Assembly (NCBI RefSeq): GCF_932294415.1
Contig: NC_065542.1
Coordinates: forward strand, 48,387,942 to 48,451,941
DNA: 64,000 bases
Reading direction: 5' to 3'
Source: Quercus robur
Taxonomy: Eukaryota; Streptophyta; Magnoliopsida; Fagales; Fagaceae
Position 1 is the stretch's first letter; the number at the start of each line of letters is the position of its first letter. Position numbers and translations under genes: made by a program. Below the pieces are notes generated by a model. It was not told where the DNA came from, did no database searches, and saw nothing but the letters and a program-made list of their open reading frames with translations. Shown here piece after piece: positions 1 to 11,740 of this stretch.

Positions 1-869
1 TGGACAGAACCAAGGCCTTGCATGGTCCTCGGACCCAAGCCTCTGGGGAAACCAACTACTTAAAGAGAATCATACAAGTTTTGGACAGAACCAAGGCCTT
101 GCATGGTCCTCGGACCCAAGCCTCTGGGGAAACCAACTACTTAAAAAGAATCATACAAGTTTTGGACAGAACCAAGGCCTTGCATGGTCCTCGGACCCAA
201 GCCTCTGGGGAAACCAACTACTTAAAAAGAATCATACAAGTTTTGGACAGAACCAAGGCCTTGCATGGTCCTCGGACCCAAGCCTCTGGGGAAACCAACT
301 ACTTAAAGAGAATCATACAAGTTTTGGACAGAACCAAGGCCTTGCATGGTCCTCGGACCCAAGCCTCTGGGGAAACCAACTACTTAAAGAGAATCATACA
401 AGTTTTGGACAGAACCAAGGCCTTGCATGGTCCTCGGACCCAAGTCTCTGGGGAAACCAACTACTTAAAAAGAATCATACAAGTTTTGGACAGAACCAAG
501 GCCTTGCATGGTCCTCGGACCCAAGCCTCTGGGGAAACCAACTACTTAAAAAGAATCATACAAGTTTTGGACAGAACCAAGGCCTTGCATGGTCCTCGGA
601 CCCAAGCCTCTGGGGAAACCAACTACTTAAAGAGAATCATACAAGTTTTGGACAGAACCAAGGCCTTGCATGGTCCTCGGACCCAAGCCTCTGGGGAAAC
701 CAACTACTTAAAGAGAATCATACAAGTTTTGGACAGAACCAAGGCCTTGCATGGTCCTCGGACCCAAGCCTCTGGGGAAACCAACTACTTAAAAAGAATC
801 ATACAAGTTTTGGACAGAACCAAGGCCTTGCATGGTCCTCGGACCCAAGCCTCTGGGGAAACCAACTAC
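1..869 (+). repeat. 81-bp tandem array, about 10.7 near-identical copies
   Basis: The unit is 81 bp (27 codons) and repeats with almost no divergence from the window edge to about 869, then runs into unique sequence. The main variable site is one base in the unit (aaagaga or aaaaaga), and one copy near 443 has a C-to-T change. Because the unit is a multiple of three and one frame lacks stops, a 303-codon frame stays open (18-929). Nothing else suggests a protein. Diverged relatives of the unit occur at 2155-2460, so it probably expanded inside the retroelement. Confidence 0.97.
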
Positions 870-2204
870 ACAAAAGCGCCATCGGAGCTCCCTAAATCCC
901 AGTCGACTGCTCGGATAGATTGTTTATAAATCATCAGCCTTGGACGACGTTCGCGCGCTTATCACAGAATGTCCAACTGATATCCCGGTTAGTTTCGTAA
1001 TTTTGATTTATTACAAATTATCGATATAATGCCTGATAGTGATGACAGATGAGATTTGATTAGATTAGGCTCCAAAGTAGCTTTATCACAAATACTCTCT
1101 AAGTAACACATACATAGAGCACATTCGTTCACAGAGTTGTGTTGCCCATTAGATCAACGTTTAAAACATGTAAATCAATTTCCATTTTTATTACGACAAA
1201 GAAATAGTACAGTGTACAAATGAAAAGCTGGAACCAGTTCACGTCAAAGCTTACTACATAAGCAAGAAAGGAAAATACAAGAAAGCTGGAGAAAGCCGAG
1301 GAGGTATGTCGGAGGAAAGGTTGGCTACAGCTCCGAGACCTTATTCTTCCCCCGTACCCTTACATGCCCATAACTCAGGCAGCCAAAAAGACCCAACTTG
1401 AACCTGACACCATAGAAGAAAAGGTGTAGGGAGTTGAAAGTGATGGGGCTTTCTCTAAATATATGCCTACCGCAAAGCAGAGGCGCTGATGGAGGAAAAC
1501 CCTTCTTCTGCCGCACCAAAACTTTGGCATGGACAGAACCTGCTTCGGATTTTGACTAAAAGAGGGGAAGATTCTTTTCCCTCCCGGTGGAGATGGAGTA
1601 CTCTCCTGAATTTGTGCTTCCTGTGCCCATGCCTTACTGTTATAAGCCTCGTGAAGGCACGGCGCTTCTGCGGCGGAGGAAGTTCTTTATTCCCGACCCT
1701 CGTTTTTAACATGTTATGCCAAGAAAGGAGAGCTCCGAATATGGGAAGCGTGATGTGAGAGAAAACTGAAAGAAGGGGTGTTATATATAAAGCAACCATC
1801 TCTCCCTCCTATTTATTTGAAAAGACAAGATGATGGTAGTCAACTCATGCGGCGTCCCAAGGAGCACTACAGACAAAGTGGTCTTGGCTCAACTTCCAAC
1901 ATCAGCTGCAACCACAAGATTAAAGAACCTCGTAAAGGCGCACTTCGGTCATCGTGACATCAGAGAGTACCACGTGGCCAGAAGTTGCAGAAATATCTCT
2001 TAATTCATCGGCTAGGTGGATTCGTGGACCCAGGGCCGCTTTGTGTAAGGGCCCAGGTACCTTGGCCGACGCCGAGCAGCGGCCATGGCCGAGGACAATC
2101 ACTGTCGGGTACCTCGGGAAATGCTCAAAGATAGGGGAAACCAAGTACTGATGCAGACATTAGTCTTGGACAGAACCTAAGGCTTGCATGGTCCTCGGAC
2201 TTAG

Positions 2205-2456
2205 GCTAAAAGGGAAACCAAGTACTAGTGCAGATGTTGGTCTCGGACAGAACCTAAGGCTCGCATGGTCCTCGGACCCATGCTAAAAGGTAAAACCCAG
2301 TACCGATAAAAACCCAAGTCTCGGACTCAGGCTAAAAGGGAAACCAAGTACTAGTGCAGATGTTGGTCTCGGACAGAACCTAAGGCTCGCATGGTCCTCG
2401 GACCCATGCTAAAAGGTAAAACCCAGTACCGATAAAAACCCAAGTCTCGGACTCAA
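2205..2456 (+). repeat. 126-bp tandem duplication related to the 81-bp unit
   Basis: Two nearly identical consecutive copies begin at 2205 and 2331. Each contains cggacagaacctaaggct, atggtcctcgga and agtaccgataaaaaccc. They share core motifs with the 81-bp array, so both arrays are products of the same internal repeat of the retroelement. Confidence 0.9.
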
Positions 2457-3983
2457 GCCTCTGGGGAAAAATCAAGTGCATAAGATAAAACGTATAAGTC
2501 CTGAACAAAGCCCAGGTTTTGCAAAGTCCTCGGACTCAGGCTTCTTTGGAAATCAGCTGCCCTAATGAAGGGATTTTTTTCGGCTTAAATAATGGAAAAG
2601 GTTAATGCTCGCGCATCGTGGAGATGGCAGAGCAACCTAATGATCGTCAACCTAAGGAGGCTATTCATCCGATGGGTAACATGTCCTCGGATAAATACTT
2701 CTCACACCTAATCGGACATTTGACACCCATCACTGCTAATTTTAAGATAAGTCTCATTCCTTACTGGTCGGACTGTTATATTGAATAATAATTTTGTTAA
2801 AGTTATCGTGGCATCTTTTTATCAACGATTACTTTGGCCTTAGTTATTATTGATTCAAATGCTATACTATTATGCCGAGCAGCGCTTTCGCATTTGTTAG
2901 AATATATAAATAAGACATACGAAATAGAGTAACAGTAACTTTTATTGATATGAAAAATTATTATTACAACGTACAAGGAAGGGCTTACACAAGACTATAC
3001 AAAAAATGAACTGCTAAAACAGTAATAACATTCGTAATACAAATAGATAAACCATCAGGTGTCTTCTGAACTCGCCTTCAAAGTCTCTCTGAAATCTATG
3101 CCTCAGTACTGTTCATGTCAGGAGAAGATCCTTATACAAAAATAATGAAGGAGAAGGAAGAAGAATTAGAAGACATGGAAGCACTTCAACAAGCTCTTGT
3201 TGCTGAAGAAAGCAAGGGAAAAAGAAGATGGAGGACATGAGCGGGAAGGAGGAGAAGAAGAGGGAAGCAATGAAAAGAAAATAAAAGGAGCAAAAGAGGG
3301 AGAAGGGGAGCCTTATTAGGTATGCTCATGAGAGAGCAGATGGAGATGACAAGGGAGGTTTTTGACTCAGTCACACCGGAAATAGGATGTGACGAGCCCC
3401 TGCTTCGGATTTTGGCTAAAAGAATGGGGAGACAAACCTTGAGTCTCCACCACCCTTGCCCCGACCGAGCCATCTCAAGTTTCGTTAAGGTATGGTATTT
3501 CTGGGAAAGGAAAGATTCATTCATGGTTGATCACTATGGGGGACGTGTTATTGAATGAGGAATAACCAGATGGAAGAAGTGGATTCTGAGAAGAGTCTAA
3601 GGGATTCGCATATGAGAGAATCACCTTCTTGTCTTCTCTCTTATATAGGAGAAAAGACGAGGGTACGTGACACGTTCCGATCTTCTAAGAAATCTGCCAG
3701 TAAATGCAAAACCGTTTCGTTTCTCCAAGCTATCTGTAACCGCTAGATTTAAGAGGCCTCGTAAAAGGAAAACATTAAAAGCGCACTACGACTAACCAAA
3801 CGGAATAAACGCATCACGCGTAAGTCAAGGGAAATATCTCGTAGACCGGCGCATTCTTTGGGGAGGTGAAAAGTCGCCGACGTTGATCAAGGGCCGAACT
3901 TAATGAGCCGCAATAAAGTCTTGGCATTGTCAAAACCCACCTTTCCAACCGAGGAGTTGGATAGCAGGGTTTCGAGGGGCTAT

Positions 3984-4583
3984 TGTGGGGACCAACAATT
4001 GACGGGCCAGGCCCAATCGCTGATGAAGGGCCCAAAGGTCTAAGCCGAAAAAGGGTCATGGCCAGAGTTCAAAAATAGTGTGGCCCAAATTGGCCCGGAG
4101 AAGCAGCCGAGGACAGTGCAGTCCTCGGCTGACTCAAGAATAAGGGCAGAAAGGTAAAAGGACGTGCTTGAAGGGAAGTCCAAAATATCTAAGAAAAGCT
4201 TCCTCTGCCACCTTCCCCATGCATATCCCTGCGCCTAGCAGAGCCTTACCCATTAACTTTATCAACAACTCTCAACGACCTAGGTCTGGGACTGATGGGA
4301 CAAGTATTAGTCTTGGAAATGTTGACCCTACACGTGGACGAAGGAAATTGAAGACAGGCCAATATAAAAGGAAAATATGCAACCTAAAGAAAGGGAGATC
4401 CTTCCAGAGGAAGGGACCAAAAGGGGTGAACACCTCTAGATCATGCATGAAATACTTAACAAAATCACAGCCGAGTAAACATGACTTAGTCTTTCGATCC
4501 CACTCTCTACAAATGATATTGTATGGGCCCATTTACGTGCGAACCCAACCCAACTGCGGTTCAACGCAAATCGTGTGCTTACA
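3984..4583 (+). mobile_element. Probable 3' LTR, 600 bp
   Basis: It begins TGTGGGGACCAAC and ends GTGCTTACA, giving the canonical TG...CA ends. It is preceded by a purine-rich tract and contains a TATA-type box (tataaaag, 4363-4370) where an LTR promoter would lie. AT-rich gene-flanking DNA follows at once. The partner 5' LTR is outside the window, so LTR identity and the 5-bp TSD cannot be checked. The boundaries come from termini only. A solo LTR next to unrelated repeats is the alternative. Confidence 0.55.
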
Positions 4584-4876
4584 AACCTCATATAAATATT
4601 AATTGTGAAAATTTATTTGAAAGTTGTTTGATTTTAAAAAAATATTTTCTAATAATTTTTATTTTGTAGATTTTACAAATTTAATACATTTACTTGTAGT
4701 TTAATTAATTGCTATATTAATGATGACATTATTGTTATCAACCTTCGATCGGACATTGGTTTTATTAATTACCAATTTTTGCCTTTTTAGAACATTGGTT
4801 TTATGCTAGACTAGATAGGTAGGTTTTGTGGTGTTAAAATAAATTAAAAATTAAAAAAAAAAACATGAAAATGCAG
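4584..4876 (+). other. Remaining 3' part of intron 1 of the reductase gene
   Basis: AT-rich sequence between the LTR end and the exon 2 acceptor. It has no coding similarity to the missing first exon on either strand. It ends in an A-rich tract and the atgcag acceptor. Confidence 0.5.
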
Positions 4877-7411
4877 GGAGATCTTTACGACCATGAGAGT
4901 TTAGTGAAGGCGATAAAGCAAGTGGATGTGGTGATATCAGTGGTGGGTAACCTCCAATTAGTAGATCAGGTCAGGATTGTTGATGCCATTAAAGAAGCTG
5001 GTAATGTTAAGGTTTGTACCTCTAAATTACTCAAACTTTTTGAACCACTCACTTTATCTAAAATTTAATTCATTCATTCAAATTCTTTTTTTCTTTTTTT
5101 TATAAATTATTTGTAAAGTTTCATTTTCTAAGGTTGTTCTTAGGATCATGTTGAAAATTGTCTCAAATTGGTTTAGATTCCTTCACATGAAAAAGAAAGG
5201 TTTTTCCTTGGTGTGAAAGACATAGATTCTCATTGATATTAAGTGCAGGTTTGGATAGAGATTATTGTGCTTCTACGTTTTCTATTTCACGTTTCCTTCT
5301 TTTTTTCTTTTTTATTTTTTTTTTCAGTGCATGAACAGTAAAATCACATGAATTTACTGTGCAGAGACAATTATCACTGTTCATGCATTGTAGCAGCATG
5401 TAATAACACTATTCATGCATTTAAAAATATTAAAAATTGGTCCTACGGTACTATTCAGACATTTAAAAATTATTTTGCTACAGTGAAAACTGAAAACACT
5501 ATAGCAAAATAATTTTTAAATGTGTGAATAGTGTCATGGGACCCATTTTTAATATTTTTTCTGAATAAAGTATTTGTGGGTCCCGTAAATAGTCCACGAG
5601 ACCCACTGAACAGTGCTCTATATCTCTTGAAACACGTGCAAAAAAAAAAGAGGAAATACCAAACGTGAAACGTGCAAACACAATCAACTGAATGTTTTAT
5701 TGTTGAAAAAGTAGTTGGGTATTCCTTGTACATCAATGAATAGAATCGGATCATTCTAAATAGACACGGTTGCCAACGGCTTAATGGCTTTTACAATCCT
5801 CTCATATTAAGAGAGGAGGGGACTCTTAATTAATTAGAAGAACATGGAGTATTCTTTGAAATATTGTTTGAATAGTTATTAAAAGATTTTAATGGGTGAG
5901 CTGTTTTAATTTCAGAGATTCTTCCCGTCTGAATTTGGAAACGATGTGGACCGAGTCCATGTTGTTGAGCCAGCAAAGACTGCATTTGGTACTAAGGTCC
6001 AATTTCGACGCACCGTTGAGGCCAACAACATCCCTTACACTTATGTTGCAGCCAACTACTTCTTTGGCCATTTTCTCGCTAACTTGTTACAGCTAGGAGC
6101 CACTGTTCCTCCTAGAGATAAAGTCATTATCTTTGGAGATGGAAATCCCAAAGGTAAACAACAATTTTTTTAAGTTTTCATGACAATTGTACTTTATCAT
6201 TAGGTCATGACTCTAGTTGATTTTTTTGTGTAAACACTAGAATTGAATTCCAAATCTTTTATTTGACAATAAAAAACTTTATAAATTGAACTAACTTAAC
6301 TCACTAGTGCAACATTTTTTTTTATAGGATGTGTAAATGTGTGGCCATGTTCGCCAAACATGAAATTGGAAATCTATTGCCCCAAATTAAGGTTTTATTT
6401 AATGTCAGGTCATTTAAAATTAGTTATCAATTCTTTTTTTTTCTTTTTTAAGTAGACAATTATCAATCCTTAGTGATGAAGATTCCCCAAAAATAAAAAT
6501 CCTTAAGTGGTGAAACAGAATTTTAAATGACCCAAATACACCCTTGAACAATTTTGAAGCCAATAGAGATGAGTGTGATCGAGTGAGGTGAAATCCAATG
6601 AGCTTAATTGTAGTTATGATAATTGATAAGATATGTATCATTGTTTCACAATTTATTACTTTTATTTCTCCTTGCAGCAATTTTTAACAAGGAAGATGAC
6701 ATAGGAACCTATACCATTAGAGCTGTGGATGACCCAAGAACATTGAACAAGATACTCTATCTTAGGCCTCCTGGAAACATTTACTCATTCAATGAGCTTG
6801 TTTCCCTTTGGGAGAAGAAGATTGGCAAAACCCTTGAGAAAATCTATGTTCCGGAGGAAAAGATGTTGAAGGACATCCAAGGTCAGTAAGAAAACCCGTC
6901 CTCAACTCCAAGTTTGCTACAGCAGAATGTCATGATGATAACTTTTAATGAGTGGTTAATATTTTTATGTTCTTTCATGTTTTTTAAAAGGACAATTATA
7001 CTTTTACATTCACTGTTCATATAAAGTGCACATAATTGTACACATTTACATGATGTGTATGATGTTGTATACATTTATTTAGTTTACTATATAAAATGTA
7101 CATGAACAGTGAATGTAAAAACATAATTTTCTTTTTAAAAATTCACATTAATGGTTAGGGTTTATATCTAGAAATGCTATTTTTAACAGTGGCAAGGAGA
7201 AAAACGTTGATTAACTTGTTTTTGATCGTGGTACTTTCTTGTAGAGTCCCCAATTCTAACCAATGTGCTATTGGGATTCCACCACGGGGTCTTTGTGAAG
7301 GGTGATCACACCAACTTTGAGATTGAGCCATCATTTGGTGTGGAAGCTTCCCAGTTGTACCCAGATGTCAAATACACCTCTGTGGAAGAATATCTCGACC
7401 ACTTTGTTTGA
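4877..7411 (+). CDS. PCBER: Phenylcoumaran benzylic ether reductase / isoflavone reductase-like, exons 2-5 (5' exon absent)
   Basis: NADPH-dependent reductase of the atypical short-chain (NmrA-like) family, acting in the cytosol on phenylpropanoid dimers. Exons by splice consensus and frame: 4877-5011, 5916-6153, 6678-6881, 7245-7411, giving 247 codons with no stop or frameshift. Visible family motifs are GDLYDHESLVKAIKQVD, RFFPSEFGND, the catalytic-lysine block TAFGTKVQFRR, and EDDIGTYTI, ending YLDHFV-stop. Family members are about 308 aa. The missing ~60 residues are the GxxGxxG dinucleotide-binding start, normally exon 1. Position 4877 follows a gcag acceptor, so this is a true exon border, and the in-frame ATG at 4865 would lie in the intron. 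An LTR element ends about 290 bp upstream, so exon 1 is either deleted or beyond the window. The exact substrate within the PCBER/isoflavone reductase/pinoresinol reductase group is not decided. Confidence 0.88.
5247..5690 (+). mobile_element. MITE of family A with internal long palindrome, in reductase intron 2
   Basis: Starts gtttggatagagatt and contains motifs shared with other copies in this window: acatttaaaaattattttgc, gaaaactgaaaacact, atgggaccca, gtgggtcccg. The section 5441-5545 is an inverted repeat whose arms fold around gaaaactgaaaac. Non-autonomous, no coding capacity. Exact ends are uncertain. Confidence 0.6.
6991..7130 (+). mobile_element. MITE of family B, in reductase intron 4
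   Basis: Terminal inverted repeats are visible: ttttacattcactgttcat on the left and atgaacagtgaatgtaaaa on the right. Inside is an alternation of gtacac/tgtac motifs. A second copy lies at 54725-54894. Confidence 0.6.
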
Positions 7412-7718
7412 GAAATTAACCCCAGCTCTTGTTATTTTTAAAGATAAATAATTATAGTTGTTATGGGTTAGTTCAAGTGGAGGAGTCTCTGTACTCATCA
7501 ATATCTTGTTTTGTTTGAACATGTATTGAAGAACCTCTAACTACTCTTAGTGGTGCATTTTCTCATTACAATATATGTTTGTAATCGAAAGCCTTTAATA
7601 TTTCTCGTGGTCTATTTCTGCCTCTCGCATATCTTTCTTTTTGTTGAAGAGTACTACTGATATCAGAGCATTAATAGAAAATAAAAAATAAAAAAATACA
7701 AGAGATAGTGATGCAGGA

Positions 7719-10077
7719 CAGTGGCGGCGCCACGTTCAGGCCAGGGTGTTCCTGGCGCCACGTTCAGGCCAGGGTGTTCCCAGGAACACCCTGACCTGAA
7801 AAAAAAAATTATATATAATAATTAAAAAAAATTTATTTGTTTACCCTTAAAAAAAATTAGGAATACCCTCAACCAAAATTAGGAACACCCTCAACCAATG
7901 TTATTGATTCAGTCCGTTCCAGCCGAGATGTGGATTTCGGCTGGAACTGGTTTTGTATCTGATTATCTCTCCTCTCTCATTCGATCTCTCTCTTCCTCTG
8001 CCTTCTTAATCCTTTTATCTTCTCTTAAATCCAACAACAAATCATAAAATTCTTCAAACTTGATCTAAATCAAGATCCCAAATTCATCAAACCCTCTCCT
8101 AAAAAAAAAAAATCATCAAACCCATATAAATAATCAAACCGAAATTGCAAAAGAACAAGAAGAAAATGCAGAAAAAAGCTTACCCGCCAAGAGTTTTCTC
8201 TCTTTAGCTTCTTGTTTCGGCATTAGCAAAAGAAGAAGAAAGACGAAGATGCTGAAGAAGAAAAAATGGAGAAGAAGAAAGAAGGAGAAGGAAAAGAAAA
8301 CAAGAAGAAAGTGAAAAAGAAAAAGAAAGAGATAGAGTTCAGATATGGCGTGTGGGTTAAAGTTGGTGGGGCCAGGGTCGTTGTGAATAATAAAAAAATA
8401 TGAGAAAAATATTATTTTATTAAAAAAAAGTGTAAAATCAACCAATTGATGTAAGTGTTTTGTAAAAATAAGTGTGTAAAATAAAAAAAAAGTAAGTTTC
8501 TTTTACAAAACAAAAGGAAAATTTGCATTTACACTGATGTGAATGCTCTTAGAAGATATGAATCTTAAAAAAAAAAAAAAAATCATAAGATCAATAAATC
8601 AGCAAACGTATTACTAAGTCCAGATAGTTTCAAGTTTTACCCAAAAAAAAAAAAAAAAAGTTTCAAGTTTAATGTATTGGTTTCCAGCTGTATCTAGAGT
8701 AGAATGCTAAAGGCTGTTTTTTTATTATTTAAAAAAAAAAAAATAGTGAGTGGTTGATAAGATGTTCGTAACTTAACCATTTCTCCTTAGGGAACCCAGG
8801 TAAGGCAGGGGGAGGGGGCTTAATTCGAGACCACCAGGGAAACTGGGTTAGAGGATATGCCCGGGCTCATGGATACACTAGCAGCACCATTGCCGAGCTA
8901 TGGGCTCTCCGGGATGGACTGGAAATCGCCAAAGATCTTGGGCTTAACAACCTCATTATTGAGATGGATGCCTTAAGCATTGTCTTACTAATGAATAACA
9001 GTAAGGCCAATCTTTCATTGGAGCCTCTGCTATCTGATTGCAGGAAGCTGTTAACTGCCATTCCCAATAAGAGGGTTGTGCACATATTCCGTGAGGCGAA
9101 CCAATGTGCAAACGTGCTGGCAAGATATGGAGGAAGTTCCACTTCTAATTTTGTTGTTTTTTTGAACCCACCGTCTGTGGTGGTTGATATTCTCCTTGCT
9201 GATAAGGAGAATTCCTTTTGTAATAGACTTGTTCCTGCTTAGCTGTTTTAATGTTACCTTGTCTTACCAAAAAAAAAAAAAACCTTAACCATTCTTATCC
9301 AAGAGTAATATTTCTACCGTTTCTAGAATTTATATATATATATATATATATGAAGTAAAAGATTTTTTTTTGTACATACAAGAGGTGCTTTGACTTTCAT
9401 ATTTATTGTACATTTGTACTGTTTACAACTATCCAAAATGTGAATTTTATTTATAAAATAATTATAAATAAATACTTTAATCCAATTTTATTTAAATATA
9501 AAATTTAATTCATTATTTTATATAATAGTAATAATATCTATAATATTTTAAGGAATTTCGAAATATTCTGAAACGGTACATCGAAATAGGCTGGTACCGA
9601 AATGGCCCAAACAACTTTTAATTACATTATACATTTTAATTATACACAACAAATTATAGAAGACAATTAATAAACAAATTAAACAACTAAATTATGTTAG
9701 GCTAAATAATAATGAAACAATACATTATAAAAGACAAACAAATTAAATTATGTTAGGCTAAAAAATAATTAATAATTTTATAATTAATGAAACAACAATA
9801 TAACAAATTATAATTTATAAAAGACAAACAAATTAATGAAACAACTAAATAACAATAATTAATATTTGATAGTTTTTTGTATATTGTTTATTGTTTTACT
9901 AGAATTATGGACAAATATTTGATAAGAAAACCACGTAGAAGGCAATTGTAAACTTTATATATTTGCATGTTTTTTTTATTGTTGTTTTTGTTAATATAGA
10001 AAATTTTCTTTTTATTAGATTGTGTAATTTATACTTATTGAGGAACACCCTAAATAAAATTCCTAGAGTCGCCACTG
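7719..10077. mobile_element. hAT-type DNA transposon, non-autonomous, 2359 bp
   Basis: Termini are CAGTGGCGGC on the left and GTCGCCACTG on the right (9 of 10 complementary). They are flanked by a perfect 8-bp TSD, atgcagga, at 7711-7718 and 10078-10085; 8-bp TSDs are characteristic of hAT elements. Subterminal cagggtgttcc/ggaacaccc motifs occur at both ends, and the left end has a duplicated 28-bp segment (7725-7780). No transposase frame is visible. The interior is AT-rich with a purine-rich block (8150-8340) and a nested LINE fragment. Confidence 0.85.
8782..9283 (+). mobile_element. 5'-truncated LINE (RNase H domain, 3'UTR, poly-A) nested in the hAT element
   Basis: The translated frame reads GGGGLIRDHQGNWVRGYA, then a glutamate in TIAELWALRDGLEIA, an aspartate in NLIIEMDALSIV, and HIFREANQCANVLARYG, which is the plant LINE RNase H-like (RVT_3) pattern. 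It ends in a stop at 9239-9241, a short 3'UTR and A13. The 10-bp sequence cttaaccatt occurs at 8772-8781 and again at 9284-9293, right after the poly-A, so it is a TSD. Only the C-terminal domain is present, which is usual for aborted reverse transcription. Confidence 0.85.
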
Positions 10078-10085
10078 ATGCAGGA

Positions 10086-11090
10086 GCATTTGCATTAGCA
10101 TTGTTAGGGGTTAGCTTTAGATTGACAAACCATGAGCAAAAAATGTCTTGTATAGTGGTTTAAGAGTCCATATGTTTAGTCAAGACTGCAAGTTACCATG
10201 CAAGTTTCAGCTTTTCGATAGCTTTCGATAGTTGTTCAATCGACTGAAAAGCCCAGTTTTCAGTAAATCGAGTTCAAAATTGATTAATCAAATTGAGGTT
10301 TTCTAAAACATAAATTCAGCCTTTTAAGTGTTTAGGGTTTTGTGTGTACAAGTCGAAGGCATATAAGACAACCCTATTATACGAGCAAAATACTTTTGGA
10401 GTTGCTCTTGGTGTAAATTTAAAGGTATTATGCCTCTTGCTCTTAAAAGCCTCTACTGACGATCAAGTGCAGCATATTCAAAACCAATGGTCTTGAAGTT
10501 GCTGCATACAGACGATGCCAATTGTATTTGGTCAAGAATAATTTCAATTAATTAACTCAATACAATAAATTTCTTTAATAGTAAAGAGCCACGACCTATA
10601 ATCCCCAATACATGATGATGCAGATTGGTAAAGAGAGAATAAAATATTTTAATATTTTATGTTGTTTTCTTTTTCCTAATGAACTGCATCACATAACTTG
10701 CAAGTCTGGTATGTAGTTTAAAACCTTTTCAGTGAGAATGGAAGCTCTGTTTGAATGCTAGGAGGTCTAGCTCCTGAAGTTACACAGTTCGATACCTGAG
10801 CTCCTTGGTTTGAGCAATTGAGCTTTTGAGGGAAAAATTTGGAAATTCATGGGACATGGTTTGGCAGTGATGAAGCTTTGTTGTAGTCTGGCATAACTAG
10901 GTCCTGCACTGAAAAGGCAAACTACCACACTGAGCAGTAGTGAGGGCTCCAAAGCTCTAATCTGTTACTATTTTTAGACAGAAACCAGTTGCAGAACCAC
11001 GCGATGCATGAGAATAAATAATTATTTGTAATTGTAATTGTAATATAATGTATAATTTGTTCTCCCTAAAAATTAAACAATTGTTATTCA
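10086..11090. other. AT-rich spacer, nothing recognised
   Basis: About 1 kb with no credible reading frame, RNA gene or repeat terminus on either strand. Short frames here lack codon bias or known motifs. Confidence 0.5.
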
Positions 11091-11394
11091 ATTCAATTAG
11101 GTCTACTTCAATCCACTTTGATCACATTCAGTCCAATTTGGTCCACTCAGTCAATTTCAGTCCCTTTTGGACTAATTGGGACTTAAATTGATTTTTTTGT
11201 AGATTGCCTTTTCAAGTTTAGCTCAAAAATTCTTTTTTTTTTTTTTTTTAATTTTTGGGTTGAAAAGTATGAGATTTTATTATATTTTGGCTAAACTCTT
11301 TATTTTTGAATTAAAAAATAAAAACAAAATAAACATTAGAAATTACAAATATGAGCCCATAAAATGCAATAAAAATGATAAATATTCAAAAAAA

Positions 11395-11740
11395 TTATTC
11401 GGTCCTATTCGGTCCACGTTGGTCGATTCTGCCCACTTTGGTTCTATTCGGTTTACATTGGTCCTATTCGATCGAATTTGTCTACTTGGTCCTACTTAGT
11501 CGATATTGGTCCTTTCGGTTCACTATGGTCCTATTCTGTCCTATTTGTTGCTATTCGGTCCACATTGGTCCACTCTGTCCTACTTAGTTCACTTTGGTCC
11601 TATTCGGTCCTCCTCATTCCCATTCAGTCCTATTTTGTCCATTCGTTCCACTTTGTTCCATTTGGTCCATTTGTATTCACTTCGGTCCATTTAGACCACT
11701 TCGATTCATTTTGATTCACTTCGGTCCATTTTTTGTACAT
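11395..11740 (+). repeat. Degenerate ~10-bp tandem array (cggtccactt type), left arm
   Basis: About 30 imperfect repeats of a ten-base motif close to ttcggtccac / ttggtcctat run without interruption. Outlying copies reach 11095-11165 and 11900-11920. The same motif recurs in reverse complement at 12545-12905. Open frames here are a by-product of the repeat. Confidence 0.9.

Larger units (their letters stand above)
1..3983 (+). mobile_element. Internal region of a non-autonomous LTR retrotransposon (left part outside window)
   Basis: This stretch lies directly upstream of a probable 3' LTR. It has no gag, protease, reverse transcriptase or integrase frame, only tandem repeats and two diverged related blocks (about 1190-1940 and 2935-3790). 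Those blocks share the motif tgcttcggattttg-ctaaaag and a segment around cctcgtaaa. A purine-rich tract at about 3968-3981 sits just before the LTR, as a polypurine tract would. The GC content and the recurrent gtcctcgga motif set it apart from the AT-rich DNA after 4600. Non-autonomous (LARD/TRIM-like) status is inferred. The 5' LTR and primer binding site would lie left of the window. Confidence 0.6.

Noticed and set aside
18-929. 303-codon open frame as a repetitive protein gene
   Set aside because: It is produced by an 81-bp tandem repeat that is a multiple of three; no promoter, homology or codon-level constraint is visible, and it lies in retroelement DNA.
4865-5068. ATG at 4865 as a genuine start of a short reductase
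   Set aside because: The gcag right before 4877 and family alignment place the ATG in the intron; the frame beyond 5011 is intron read-through.
8134-8445. 103-codon minus-strand frame rich in Phe and Leu
   Set aside because: It is the complement of a purine-rich GAA/AAG tract inside the hAT element; low complexity only.
11260-11714. Several overlapping frames translating as GPIRSTLV... repeats
   Set aside because: All three frames are open because of the decamer repeat; the same happens in reverse at 12646-12988.
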